Source: Blautia sp. (lineage in GTDB: Bacteria; Bacillota; Clostridia; Lachnospirales; Lachnospiraceae). Taken from it: DNA of 64,000 bases. Every line of letters starts with the position of its first letter. Position 1 is the first letter of the stretch. The stretch covers positions 62,001-126,000 of the forward strand of contig JALEJS010000034.1 of NCBI GenBank assembly GCA_022769545.1, written 5' to 3'. Below, in pieces: positions 9,007-17,472 of this stretch. The notes under the pieces were generated by a model. The model saw nothing but the letters and a program-made list of their open reading frames with translations, searched no databases and was not told the DNA's origin. The position numbers and the translations under genes are program-made.

Positions 9007-9984
9007 TCACTGCACCCAGACTCCGATATCGGTAATTGGTGTGTCATCCCACTGTGTCCCGCGCCAGACATCCTGAATCACCACCTTCAGCTGCGATACC
9101 TGAACCGGTGAAGTAAATTTCACGAAAAATTCCTGACGTTCGTCGGCGAAAGAAATCGTCCACACATTCGTCTGTGTCTCAATCTGAAGCCGTGATGGCC
9201 TGTTATTTCCGTAATAGTATCTGTCATCTTTCCAGTTTCCAAGCTTAAAGGACATGGCAGTCACCGTATACTCCTGATCAAGACGGAATGTTACGTACTC
9301 TCCCTGACCGGAGCCGTTTACTCCTTCCTGCCAGCTGGTCTGTTCATTACCGTCAAAAAGATAGATCGGATAATTGTCCACCTTCGTCTGCTGAATGGTA
9401 CTGGAAGCAGCCGCCTCCAGAACATTTTCTGTTCCCAGCCTCCTGCAGGATGACCGGATGTTTTCAATGGCCTCCACGTTGCTGACAAATTCCGGCTGCG
9501 GAACCGGTGTCGCCGTAGGCACCGGTGTCGATGTTGGCACCGGTGTCGATGTCGGTGCTGCCGCTTCCGTGACCACAGAATCTTCGGTTTCTGTGTTTCT
9601 CTTCGCTGCCGCTGTTTCTCCTTCGTCTGCATCTGCTTTTTCAGACTTTGTCTCTTCTTCCCTGTTTTCTGAAGACTCCTTTTTTGCAGATTTCTCACTG
9701 TGTCCGCTTACAGAGTCCCGCAGTCTGGCCACACCGAAAAACGCGCCGGTCGCCACAGCTGCCGCCAGCGCCACAAAAAACACCGCCTTCAGAATCTGGC
9801 CGCTCTGGGACGGTTTTTTCCGGGCCGTCCTGCGCTGCTCCGGTTCTTTCTTCTGGTATTCCGGCTGTGAACGGGAATACCCGGTATATTGCTCCTGCTG
9901 CTCCTCTTCCATCAGATTCACCCCGCAGTTCTCACAAAAATGATCATCCTCTCCCACTTTTGAGCCACAATTCGGACAATACAT
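9007..9984 (-). CDS. Zinc-ribbon membrane protein with NADase-type glycan-binding (discoidin-like) domain
   Basis: 325-residue protein in three parts. An N-terminal zinc ribbon has four cysteines (C3, C6, C17, C20 in MYCPNCGSKV and HFCENCG). A single transmembrane helix lies at about 63-87. A Lys/Glu-rich and then Thr-Pro-Val repeat linker (TPVPTSTPVPTATPVP) leads to an outside domain of about 155 residues with discoidin-like features (SSTIQQTKVDNYPIYLFDG, TSWQEG, YVTFRLDQEYTVTAMSFKLGN is interrupted here, and PSRLQIET). That C-terminal fold is the one called the NADase-type glycan-binding domain. The ribosome site is GGGGGAAAGAG before the ATG and a promoter lies at 10024-10052. It is the first gene of the envelope operon. 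Confidence 0.8.
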   Translation of the reverse strand: MYCPNCGSKVGEDDHFCENCGVNLMEEEQQEQYTGYSRSQPEYQKKEPEQRRTARKKPSQSGQILKAVFFVALAAAVATGAFFGVARLRDSVSGHSEKSAKKESSENREEETKSEKADADEGETAAAKRNTETEDSVVTEAAAPTSTPVPTSTPVPTATPVPQPEFVSNVEAIENIRSSCRRLGTENVLEAAASSTIQQTKVDNYPIYLFDGNEQTSWQEGVNGSGQGEYVTFRLDQEYTVTAMSFKLGNWKDDRYYYGNNRPSRLQIETQTNVWTISFADERQEFFVKFTSPVQVSQLKVVIQDVWRGTQWDDTPITDIGVWVQ

Positions 9985-10023
9985 ACTCTTTCCCCCTTAA
10001 ACAGACTGCTTTCATAGTTCAAC

Positions 10024-10052
10024 ATTATAAAGGTCTGTTTTCTTTTTTTCAA
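10024..10052 (-). promoter_or_regulatory. Promoter of the four-gene envelope operon
   Basis: TTGAAA (10052-10047) and TATAAT (10029-10024) on the minus strand with exactly 17 bases between them. Transcription would start near 10017, about 30 bases before the ATG. Confidence 0.75.
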
Positions 10053-10054
10053 CT

Positions 10055-10088
10055 AAAAAAGAGACTGTCACGTCGACAGCCTCTTTTT
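10055..10088 (-). terminator. Terminator of metNIQ
   Basis: AAAAAGAGGCTGTC and GACAGTCTCTTTTTT flank a five-base loop on the minus strand, directly after the metQ stop. The A-run on one side and U-run on the other make it work in either direction. Confidence 0.85.
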
Positions 10089-10095
10089 GTAAGCC

Positions 10096-10905
10096 TTATT
10101 CAAACGGAATTACGGCTCCGTCATATGTTTCTGTAATATAATCCTTGATTTCCTGAGATTTCAGAACATCTACCAGCGCTTTGATCTTTTCGCTGTCTTC
10201 GTTTCCTTCCTTCACTGCGATCAGGTTTACATATGTTTTTGCTGCTTCCGAATCTGCTGCTTCATATGCGATAGAATCCTTAGCCACAGAGAAGCCGGCT
10301 TCCAGTGCATAGTTTCCGTTCAGGACCACAAATGCCATTTCCTCAACTACACGCGGAACCTGCGCCGCTTCCAGTTCTACGATCTCAACACCTTTTGGAT
10401 TCTCTTCGATATCTGTGACGGTTGCCTCCAGGCCTACGCCGTCTTTCAGTTTGATCACGCCGTTGTCCTGCAGAAGCAGAAGTGCTCTTGCTTCATTTGT
10501 GGTATCGTTCGGAACTGCAATCGTATCGCCCTCTTCCAGATCATCCAGGCTGTCTTTCTTTCCCGGATAAATTCCGAATGGCTCATAGTGAATGTCACCT
10601 GCATCTACAAGGTGTGTTCCGTGTTCCTCGTTAAAGCTGTTCAGATAAGGAATATGCTGGAAATAGTTTGCGTCGAACTCTCCGGATTCCACTACGTTGT
10701 TCGGAAGGATATAGTCCTCAAATACCGTTACCTCCAGATCGTAGCCCTGTTCCTCCAGAAGCGGCTTTGCCTGCTCCAGAATTTCTGCATGCGGTGTCGC
10801 AGATGCTGCCACGGTAATGGTTTTATCCTCTTCCGCAAAAACGTTTACCGAAAATGTTCCTGCAGCGAGAACGGCTGCCAGTGTAAGTGCTGTTAACTTT
10901 TTCAT
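10096..10905 (-). CDS. metQ: Methionine-binding protein of the MetNIQ importer (NlpA family)
   Basis: Solute receptor for D/L-methionine. The 269-residue protein from MKKLTALT has a signal peptide ending near NVFAEEDK and the NlpA-family core: ITVAASATPHAEILEQ, GEFDANYFQHIPYL, IYPGKKDSLDDL, GDTIAVPNDTTNEARAL and QVPRVVEEM. MetQ proteins of monoderm bacteria are normally lipoproteins, but there is no cysteine in or after this signal peptide. Ribosome site GGAGG lies upstream of the ATG. It is third in metN-metI-metQ, 61 bases after metI, and is followed by a strong terminator. Confidence 0.93.
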   Translation of the reverse strand: MKKLTALTLAAVLAAGTFSVNVFAEEDKTITVAASATPHAEILEQAKPLLEEQGYDLEVTVFEDYILPNNVVESGEFDANYFQHIPYLNSFNEEHGTHLVDAGDIHYEPFGIYPGKKDSLDDLEEGDTIAVPNDTTNEARALLLLQDNGVIKLKDGVGLEATVTDIEENPKGVEIVELEAAQVPRVVEEMAFVVLNGNYALEAGFSVAKDSIAYEAADSEAAKTYVNLIAVKEGNEDSEKIKALVDVLKSQEIKDYITETYDGAVIPFE

Positions 10906-10966
10906 AATAAAAATTCCTCCGTTTCTTTTTATTTGTCTGCACATTCTGCAGTACATTTTTATTTTA

Positions 10967-11626
10967 TTATTTTCTTTTATCTAAACGGGAGGCAATCATC
11001 GTGCCTGCCGTCTGGAACAACTGTACAAGGAGAACCAGGAGTACCACTGTCACCAGCATGATATCCGTCTGATAACGATAATATCCATACTGAATCGCAA
11101 TATCTCCAAGTCCGCCTCCGCCTACCGAGCCTGCCATAGCCGAATATCCGAGAATGGTCGCTGTGGCAATCGTCGCGCCTGTGACCAGAGAGGTTCTTCC
11201 TTCCACCAGAAGCACCTTCCATACAATGGTAAAGGTACCGGCACCCATGGATCTTGCCGCTTCCACAACCCCGGGATCCACTTCCTTAAGGGAGGATTCC
11301 ACCATACGGGCAATAAACGGAATCGCCGCCACAGTCAGGGAAACTACCGTAGCCGTGGAGCCATAGCTCTTTCCCACGATCATCCTGGTAAAGGGAATCA
11401 GCACGATCAGCAGGATCAGGAAAGGAACACTTCTCACAACATTGGCAATCACATCCAGGATTTTGTAAATGACCTTATTCGGCTTCAGCCCGCCTTTGTC
11501 TGTCACGGTCAGAATCACTCCCATCGGAAGTCCGAACAGGTATCCCAGAATCGTGGAGAAAAGTGTCATATAGAGGGTTTCTCCCACACCCTCGATCATC
11601 ATTTTAATAATTGCCTCACTCCACAT
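10967..11626 (-). CDS. metI: Methionine ABC transporter permease
   Basis: 219-residue membrane subunit of the methionine importer. It starts MWSEAIIKMMIEGVGETLYMTLFST, has about five helices, and carries the EAA loop near EAARSMGAGTFTIVWKVLL followed by GYSAMAGSVGGGGLGDIAIQYGY, a MetI signature. The chosen ATG overlaps the metN stop region by 11 bases, indicating translational coupling. Two more distal methionines in the same frame lie inside metN and have no better ribosome site. Confidence 0.95.
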   Translation of the reverse strand: MWSEAIIKMMIEGVGETLYMTLFSTILGYLFGLPMGVILTVTDKGGLKPNKVIYKILDVIANVVRSVPFLILLIVLIPFTRMIVGKSYGSTATVVSLTVAAIPFIARMVESSLKEVDPGVVEAARSMGAGTFTIVWKVLLVEGRTSLVTGATIATATILGYSAMAGSVGGGGLGDIAIQYGYYRYQTDIMLVTVVLLVLLVQLFQTAGTMIASRLDKRK

Positions 11627-12650
11627 ATCCGGTCGCCTCCTCCACATCAAGTCCTCTTTCCCGCAGATAATCCTTCATGGGTTCTGTCATACTGCAGTCT
11701 GCCGGGAATTCCAGAATCATTTCTCCCTTGGCGATTCCTCCCACATTTCTGGTATCTGCCTTCAGAATATTTACCGGCTGTCCAAACGTAAGAACCATAT
11801 TGGCAATGACCGGCTCAAACGATGAGTTGGCCGAAAATACTGCACGGATGATTTCTCCGCTGCGGATCTCACTCTGGACGGCGGAACGCTTGCGGTCGGA
11901 ATCGGAGCCGCTGTCCTTGCGGATCAGCTCCCTGGCCACGGCCGATTTGGGATGACTGAAAATTTCGGCAACCAGGCCCTTTTCCTGAACCTCTCCTTCC
12001 TTCATGATGGCCACGTGGGTACAGATTTCCCGCACCACCGACATCTGATGTGTGATGATCACAATTGTAATTTTAAATCGTTTATTGATATCCTTCAAAA
12101 GCTCCAGGATCGACGACGTCGTCTGAGGATCCAGCGCACTGGTTGCCTCATCGCAAAGCAGGATCTTCGGATCCGATGCCAGCGCCCTGGCAATGGCAAC
12201 TCTTTGCTTCTGCCCGCCGGACAGCTGCGCCGGATACGCCTTCTGCTTGTCGGAAAGTCCTACAATTTCCAGAAGCTCCTTTGCCTTTTCATGGGCTTCC
12301 TTTTTCTTTTTGCCCTGTATGTACAGTGGGAAACAGACATTTTCCAGCACGTTTTTCTGCATCAGCAGATTGAAATGCTGAAAGATCATCCCGATACTTT
12401 CCCGCTGCTTACGCAGCTCCTTCTCTGTGTAATCCCCCAGAGCCTTGTCATTGATCAGAACCCGTCCCTCTGTGGGGACTTCCAGGTAATTAATGCACCG
12501 AACCAACGTGCTTTTTCCGGCTCCGGACATTCCGATGATACCGTAAATGTCTCCCGACTCTATCTCCAGGCTGACATTCTTCAGTGCCTCCACTGTGCCA
12601 TCCTTGGTGACAAAGGTTTTGCTCACATTTTCAATTACAATCTCTGACAT
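11616..12650 (-). CDS. metN: Methionine ABC transporter ATP-binding protein with NIL domain
   Basis: ATPase of the methionine importer, 344 residues. Walker A is GMSGAGKST, the Q-loop is MIFQHFNLL, the signature is LSGGQKQRV and Walker B is ILLCDEATSALDP. The last 90 or so residues form the NIL regulatory domain (MVLTFGQPVNILKA and GEMILEFPAD), which in MetN binds methionine and inhibits transport. The start at 12650 has AAAGGAC nine bases upstream. A promoter is predicted at 12695-12724 and a dyad at about -66. No SAM riboswitch is visible in the short upstream gap. Confidence 0.96.
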   Translation of the reverse strand: MSEIVIENVSKTFVTKDGTVEALKNVSLEIESGDIYGIIGMSGAGKSTLVRCINYLEVPTEGRVLINDKALGDYTEKELRKQRESIGMIFQHFNLLMQKNVLENVCFPLYIQGKKKKEAHEKAKELLEIVGLSDKQKAYPAQLSGGQKQRVAIARALASDPKILLCDEATSALDPQTTSSILELLKDINKRFKITIVIITHQMSVVREICTHVAIMKEGEVQEKGLVAEIFSHPKSAVARELIRKDSGSDSDRKRSAVQSEIRSGEIIRAVFSANSSFEPVIANMVLTFGQPVNILKADTRNVGGIAKGEMILEFPADCSMTEPMKDYLRERGLDVEEATGYVE

Positions 12651-12694
12651 GTCATGTCCTTTCTTTCTCACATCGGTTTTTTTCCGATATGGAT

Positions 12695-12724
12695 ACTATA
12701 TCATTATTTCTCAGAAAGTGTTAA
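12695..12724 (-). promoter_or_regulatory. Predicted promoter of metNIQ
   Basis: TTAACA (12724-12719) and TATAGT (12700-12695) on the minus strand with 18 bases between them. Start would be near 12688. Confidence 0.55.
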
Positions 12725-12746
12725 TTCCAAAAAAATTCAGCCAGCC

Positions 12747-12761
12747 ATAGGGATTTCCTAT
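12747..12761. promoter_or_regulatory. ATAG-N7-CTAT dyad upstream of metN, possible LysR-type site
   Basis: ATAGGGATTTCCTAT is a 15-bp dyad with five-base perfect arms. Its centre lies about 66 bases upstream of the predicted metN start site, the usual place of a LysR-type recognition site. A 14/15 identical element is at 44903-44917. Confidence 0.5.
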
Positions 12762-12802
12762 AACTATTTGTGTTTCTATTGCTGTCCGCTCCTGCAGACG
12801 GA

Positions 12803-13714
12803 TCACTGAAGTACCCGGTCTTTGTATTTGGATATCTCCTCCAGATATTTCTGTCCCAGCGGACTGATGTTAACGCCTTTACGAACCAGATATCCGATGG
12901 TCATCCGCTCATCGGATTTCAGCTTTACCGCACAGTAGTCTGCCCCATTGAGTTCCTCGCAGATAATCCCGGAGCAGAGCGTATACCCGTTCAGACCCCG
13001 CATCAGATTCAGCAGCGTGGCACGGTCATCTGCCTTGATCAGCCGTTTATATTCATAGGTACTCAGAACTTCCTCCGCAAAATAAAAGGAATTGTTCACC
13101 CCCTGCTCAAAGGAAAGACAGGGATATTCCTCCAGCTCCTCCAGCGCGATCTCCGGCCTTTGTGCCAGCGGATGTCCTTTCCACATATAAACATAAATAC
13201 TGCATTCCAAAAGCGCATGGAATTCCAGGCTGAATTCATGAAACAGCTTCTCCAGCACCTTGCGGTTAAAATCATTGACATAAAGAATTCCCACCTCACT
13301 TTTGAAATTCTTCACATCCTCAATGACCTGATAGGTTTTGGTCTCATGGATGGCAAATTCATACTCATCCATCCCGAACTGCTTCACCATCTCCACAAAA
13401 GCACTCACCGCAAAGGTATAATGCTGCGTCGATACACTGAATTTTTTCTTCGCCTGCTCCTTCGCGATATATTTTGCATCCAGCAGCTGATACTGTTCCA
13501 CCACCTGGCGGGCATAGCCGATGAACTCCTCCCCCTCCGGGGTCAGGGAAATTCCACGGTTTGTCCTCCGGAAGAGTTCCAGTCCGATTTCTTCCTCCAG
13601 CTCCCGTATCGCAGAGGACAGACTGGGCTGAGAAATAAACAGGGTTCTCGCAGCCTCATTCATGGATTTGGCATTGGCCACCGTAATGGCATATTTCAAC
13701 TGTGCAAGTGTCAT
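12803..13714 (-). CDS. LysR-family transcriptional regulator
   Basis: 303-residue regulator. The N-terminal winged helix-turn-helix is clear: MTLAQLKYAITVANAKSMNE with AARTLFISQPSLSSAIRELE and GLELFRRTNRGISLTPEG. The rest is an effector-binding domain of the usual length. A GGAGG lies about 13 bases before the ATG. It is immediately upstream of metNIQ on the same strand, so a role in sulfur amino-acid control is plausible, by analogy with MtaR/CmbR-type regulators; the effector is not visible in the sequence. A perfect 17-bp palindrome in its leader (13751-13767) suggests autoregulation. Confidence 0.9.
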   Translation of the reverse strand: MTLAQLKYAITVANAKSMNEAARTLFISQPSLSSAIRELEEEIGLELFRRTNRGISLTPEGEEFIGYARQVVEQYQLLDAKYIAKEQAKKKFSVSTQHYTFAVSAFVEMVKQFGMDEYEFAIHETKTYQVIEDVKNFKSEVGILYVNDFNRKVLEKLFHEFSLEFHALLECSIYVYMWKGHPLAQRPEIALEELEEYPCLSFEQGVNNSFYFAEEVLSTYEYKRLIKADDRATLLNLMRGLNGYTLCSGIICEELNGADYCAVKLKSDERMTIGYLVRKGVNISPLGQKYLEEISKYKDRVLQ

Positions 13715-13750
13715 GTCTCTGCCTGCACCTCCGGTAAAAATTTTTCTGTC

Positions 13751-13767
13751 GTACTATGTCATAGTAC
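13751..13767. promoter_or_regulatory. Perfect palindrome in the lysR leader
   Basis: GTACTATG-T-CATAGTAC is a perfect 8+1+8 palindrome. On the minus strand a TATACT -10-like hexamer lies at 13783-13778, so the palindrome covers the likely start site. It also lies about 85 bases upstream of the plus-strand promoter at 13852. Confidence 0.5.
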
Positions 13768-13851
13768 CATACCTGACAGTATAATTCAAATCTCCCGGGC
13801 AGATATTTTTCAGTTTTCGGATTTGCTGCCCATACACCGGAATCTGGGTTA

Positions 13852-13880
13852 TTGACTCTGTTTCTTTCAGTTGTTATACT
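13852..13880 (+). promoter_or_regulatory. Promoter of the DUF4317-HAD operon
   Basis: TTGACT (13852-13857) and TATACT (13875-13880) with 17 bases between them. Start near 13887, 40 bases before the ATG at 13927. Confidence 0.75.
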
Positions 13881-13926
13881 TCTCACATACCGTTTGTATA
13901 CAGATCAGACAAAATGAGGTAGACCC

Positions 13927-15099
13927 ATGAATAAAAAAGAAATATCCGAAATCAAAAAACAGTTCACTGTGCAGCACTGCAGCATTGACCGCATCCGCGG
14001 CTGCTATGTGGACGGTGAAAAAAACAAAAAAACCGAATTAAAAGAGGCGTTTCTTTCTCTGTCCGAAGAAGAAATGTTCAAATATTTTGAGATCTTCCGC
14101 AAGGCACTTTCCGGTACCATCGGAAAAAATCTGATGAATATGGAATTCCCTCTGGAACAGGAAATGGAGGGCGGCACCCAGGAGTTTCTTCTGAAGCTGC
14201 GCGCCAGCGGACTGAAAGATGATGTCCTCGTGGAAGAATTCTTCGACAGGATCATCGCCAATTACGAATACGGGGAAAACTATTACATCATCCTTATCCA
14301 TGCCGTGTACGACATTCCGGGAAAAACTTCTGACGGGCTGGACATGGAGGATGCCTCCGACGAAATCTACGATCACATCATGTGCTGCATCTGTCCGGTG
14401 AATCTCACAAAAGCCGGGCTCTGCTACAATGCGGAAACCAATTCCATCCAGGACCGGATCCGCGACTGGCTGGTGGAGATGCCGGATCTTGGCTTCCTCT
14501 TCCCCCTGTTCAACGACCGCAGCACCGATATTCACGGCATGCTTTATTATTCCAGAAATGCAGAGACGCTTCGCACCGAATTCATCGAAGAGGTTTTCGG
14601 CTGCCGGCCGCCGCTTTCTGCAGGCGGTCAGCGCGATTCCTTCAATGCCCTTGTGGAGGACACCCTGGGGGAGGACTGTGCCTACGATACCGTTCTGAAC
14701 ATCCACGAAAAGCTGAATGAACTGATCGACGCCCAGAAGGATGAGCCCGATCCGGTCACACTGACCAAATCCGAAGTGCGGCGCCTGTTTGAGGAATGCG
14801 GTGTCACCGAAGACCGCCTGGAAGACTTTGATGAACAGTTTGAAAGCAAGGCCGGAGAAAAATCCACACTGGTTGCTTCCAATCTTACAAATACCCGGAG
14901 TTTTGAAATCAAGACCCCGGATGTGGTGGTAAAAGTCAGTCCGGAACGGGCTGTACTCATTGAAACCCAGTATATCGACGGACGCAAATGTCTGATCATT
15001 CCCATGGAAGGTGAAGTGGAGGTAAACGGCATCCGCGTTCACACCCGGCAAGCATCCGCCCTCACAGAAGAAGAACCGGAGGATCCTGACAATGAATAA
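13927..15099 (+). CDS. DUF4317-family protein
   Basis: 390-residue soluble, acidic protein that fits the DUF4317 family common in Clostridia. Recognisable are the N-terminal MNKKEISEIKKQFT, the following CSIDRIRGCYVDGEK segment, and the central CCICPVNLTKAGLCY and DLGFLFPLFNDRSTDIH regions. No catalytic motif or membrane segment is seen and the family role is unknown to me. The ribosome site is GAGG before the ATG and the gene has its own promoter. It overlaps the next gene by eight bases, so the two are co-translated. Confidence 0.85.
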   Translation: MNKKEISEIKKQFTVQHCSIDRIRGCYVDGEKNKKTELKEAFLSLSEEEMFKYFEIFRKALSGTIGKNLMNMEFPLEQEMEGGTQEFLLKLRASGLKDDVLVEEFFDRIIANYEYGENYYIILIHAVYDIPGKTSDGLDMEDASDEIYDHIMCCICPVNLTKAGLCYNAETNSIQDRIRDWLVEMPDLGFLFPLFNDRSTDIHGMLYYSRNAETLRTEFIEEVFGCRPPLSAGGQRDSFNALVEDTLGEDCAYDTVLNIHEKLNELIDAQKDEPDPVTLTKSEVRRLFEECGVTEDRLEDFDEQFESKAGEKSTLVASNLTNTRSFEIKTPDVVVKVSPERAVLIETQYIDGRKCLIIPMEGEVEVNGIRVHTRQASALTEEEPEDPDNE

Positions 15100-15907
15100 A
15101 AAAGCACTGTTTTTCGATATTGACGGAACGATTCTGACACCGCCGCCCTTTTCCATCCCCGAAAGCACCCGGCTGGCTTTAAAGCTGGCCCGCGAAAACG
15201 GTCACCTGACCTTTATCAATACCGGAAGAATTTTCGGTCTGGTTCCTCCGGAAATCAAGGCGATGGATTTTGACGGCTTTGTCTGCGGCTGCGGCACTCA
15301 GATCTATCTTCACGACACGCTTCTGTTCCACAGCACGCTGCCCCACGAGCTCTGCGCCAGGACGGCAGAAGCCATGAAGCGTTTCCGGGTTCCCGCCATA
15401 TACGAGGACGGAGAGCGGCTCCTTTTTGACAGCCGTTCTCCTGTGGAGGCGCCTTCCGCAGCAATTTTCAGAGACCTCACCTGTATGAAGGATATCGCTT
15501 CCTTTGATCCGGACGAAGCAGGCAGCTATTCTTTCGGAAAGTTTCTGGCTCAGCTGATCCCGGAATCCGACCGGAAAGGCTTCTTTGATTTCTGCGAAGA
15601 ACATTTTACCTGCTTCTGCCACGGCCATGACACCTATGAGATCACACAGAAGGGCTGCACAAAAGCCACCGGCATCGCAGCCGTTCTGGAAAAACTCGGA
15701 CTGTCCCGTGAAGACAGCTATGCCTTCGGAGACAGCAGCAATGATCTGGATATGCTGAAGTATGCAGGCACCAGTATTGCCATGGGAAACTCCATGGCGG
15801 AAATCCTTCCTTTCTGCACCTACCAGACGGCCGATATCGACAAGGACGGCATACTGAATGCACTCCTTCATTTCGGCCTGATCCAGAAAGAGCAGCTGCC
15901 CGGCTGA
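15092..15907 (+). CDS. HAD-family hydrolase (Cof type)
   Basis: 271-residue cytoplasmic phosphatase of the Cof/IIB subfamily, probably acting on a sugar phosphate or similar small phosphoester. Motif I is FDIDGTIL with both aspartates, and motif IV is FGDSSNDLDMLKYAG; between them lies a cap domain of the expected size. TGIAAVLEKLG is the usual helix before motif IV. It overlaps the DUF4317 gene by eight bases and is followed by a bidirectional terminator. A second Cof-type HAD gene is at 55231-56076; the two are similar in length but not obviously close paralogues. Confidence 0.9.
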   Translation: MNKKALFFDIDGTILTPPPFSIPESTRLALKLARENGHLTFINTGRIFGLVPPEIKAMDFDGFVCGCGTQIYLHDTLLFHSTLPHELCARTAEAMKRFRVPAIYEDGERLLFDSRSPVEAPSAAIFRDLTCMKDIASFDPDEAGSYSFGKFLAQLIPESDRKGFFDFCEEHFTCFCHGHDTYEITQKGCTKATGIAAVLEKLGLSREDSYAFGDSSNDLDMLKYAGTSIAMGNSMAEILPFCTYQTADIDKDGILNALLHFGLIQKEQLPG

Positions 15908-15945
15908 TTCAGAACAAATTGGAGTAATATCCCAGGAAACAACAA

Positions 15946-15996
15946 AGCCGCTGCAGGCCAGATGTATCTGTCATCTGATTTGCAGCGGCTCTTTTC
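15946..15996. terminator. Bidirectional terminator between convergent genes
   Basis: AGCCGCTGCA (15946-15955) and TGCAGCGGCT (15981-15990) pair perfectly and are followed by CTTTTCT on the plus strand. It separates the HAD gene from the convergent foldase gene. Confidence 0.8.
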
Positions 15997-16008
15997 TGTC
16001 TCATTCTG

Positions 16009-17358
16009 TCAGTTGTTCTCTTCCTCTGCAGCCTGGGAAGCCTGGTCATCTTCCATCTCTTCCACCGTTTCCAGAGCGTCATCCATATCATCCACAACCG
16101 TCACATCGCTGTCGGCCGTCTCATCTTCCACAACCGTAACGTCTTCTGTGTCCTCCATATCTGTCACGACTTCCTCATCCTCTGCGAGCTCTTCCTCACT
16201 TTCCGGATACACAAACGTAAAGGTGTGGGAATCGGTAAGTACAAGTGTATTCAGAACCTTTTTATCTACCTCGATTTCGGCTTCTTCCAGCCATTTTTCT
16301 GTAAGCTCTGTAAAGTATTCCTGCTCACGGGAAGATTTCAGAGATTCCTTCTTGGATTCCGTTGCATCCTCATCCTTTTCGCTGTCCAGACGCACAATAT
16401 AGTAAGAGGAATCTGTCTCGATCACTTCCGGTGCCACTTCACCTTCCTTCAGCGTACGGAGAACCTCCATCACCTCTTCCGGATAGGAATCGGCAAGCTC
16501 CTCATCCTCCGACTTGGTTGTCGTAAAGTTACCGCTAAGTGCGGAATAGGTTTCATCCACACCCTTGGCAATCTCATCCATATCGCCCTCCGGATCTGCC
16601 TGAACCTGTTTCAGAATCTCCTGTGCCTTTTCTTCCGCCGTCATTTCCGGCTCAGCAGCCTCTTCTTCTGCGTCTGCAGTCTCATCCTCTGCAGCTTCGC
16701 CATCTGCTGCCTCTTCCGTGTCGGCAGCCTCACCGGCATCTTCTGCCTCGGCATCCGCAGTTTCTTCTGTATCCTCCGCCGGAATGGAAATGCTCACATA
16801 GGTGAATGCAGACTGCTGTGCTTCCTCGTCTGTCACCTCTACCGCAGCCTCTTCCAGTGCCTTATTGTGCACTCTGGAATAATAGGTCTCCAGTTCCAGA
16901 TACTCCTTCACCTGATCCTCTGTCACAGAAAGTGTTTCAATCGTTTCCTCGGAGTTTGCTTCCATGAATGCAGCCGCAGCCTCTGCTATCTTCTGCTCAT
17001 CCTCTTCTGTGATCTCCACTCCGTAATCCCCGGCCTTTGCCCTGGCAATATAGTAGATTTCCATCTGCTCCAGAATATGGTCACGGGACTGTTCCCCATA
17101 GGTTTCCTTTCCCGCCTCATCTGCCTCGCTGTCCCAGATCGTCGTACCTGCACCCATATACATCCGGTACAGTTCCTCTGTGGCAGCCTGCTGCTCACGA
17201 ACTACCAGGCTCAGAACGCCCATGGGGATCGCCTCTCCATTTACCGTGGCAACTGTTTTTGTTCCATCTACTTTTTTTTCACCACAGCCGGAAAGCATTC
17301 CCACCGCAAGAACTCCTGCAAGTGCGGCCGTGGCTGCACGTTTCATTGATTTGCTCAT
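16009..17358 (-). CDS. PrsA/SurA-like peptidyl-prolyl isomerase lipoprotein
   Basis: Secreted foldase anchored by lipid, 449 residues from MSKSMKRAAT. The lipobox is MLSGCG. After it comes VATVNGEAIPMGVLSL, a SurA/PrsA N-terminal helix, then a region resembling a parvulin domain around GNFTTTKSEDEEL and SSYYIVRLDSEKDE. Two strongly acidic, low-complexity stretches stand out: an insert near residues 200-245 rich in Glu, Ala and Asp, and a C-terminal tail of about 60 residues. The start has GGAGG at eight bases. It is downstream of mfd, the usual position for a PrsA/SurA-like gene in Firmicutes. Confidence 0.85.
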   Translation of the reverse strand: MSKSMKRAATAALAGVLAVGMLSGCGEKKVDGTKTVATVNGEAIPMGVLSLVVREQQAATEELYRMYMGAGTTIWDSEADEAGKETYGEQSRDHILEQMEIYYIARAKAGDYGVEITEEDEQKIAEAAAAFMEANSEETIETLSVTEDQVKEYLELETYYSRVHNKALEEAAVEVTDEEAQQSAFTYVSISIPAEDTEETADAEAEDAGEAADTEEAADGEAAEDETADAEEEAAEPEMTAEEKAQEILKQVQADPEGDMDEIAKGVDETYSALSGNFTTTKSEDEELADSYPEEVMEVLRTLKEGEVAPEVIETDSSYYIVRLDSEKDEDATESKKESLKSSREQEYFTELTEKWLEEAEIEVDKKVLNTLVLTDSHTFTFVYPESEEELAEDEEVVTDMEDTEDVTVVEDETADSDVTVVDDMDDALETVEEMEDDQASQAAEEENN

Positions 17359-17472
17359 ATTTGCCTCCATATCTTCTTTCACTTCGGACAGTACCGCAAA
17401 CACCCGGACAGCCTCCGCCGTTCTTTTGTATTTCCTGCACGTATCGCAAAGCCATATTAGTATGAGTATAAA

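Noticed and set aside
9395..9943. 182-codon plus-strand frame with Thr/Val repeats
   Set aside because: Shadow of the Thr-Pro linker of the zinc-ribbon protein.
12651..12802. Possible SAM riboswitch or T-box upstream of metN
   Set aside because: The gap is about 150 bases and lacks the conserved stems and terminator of either; only a promoter and a dyad are seen.
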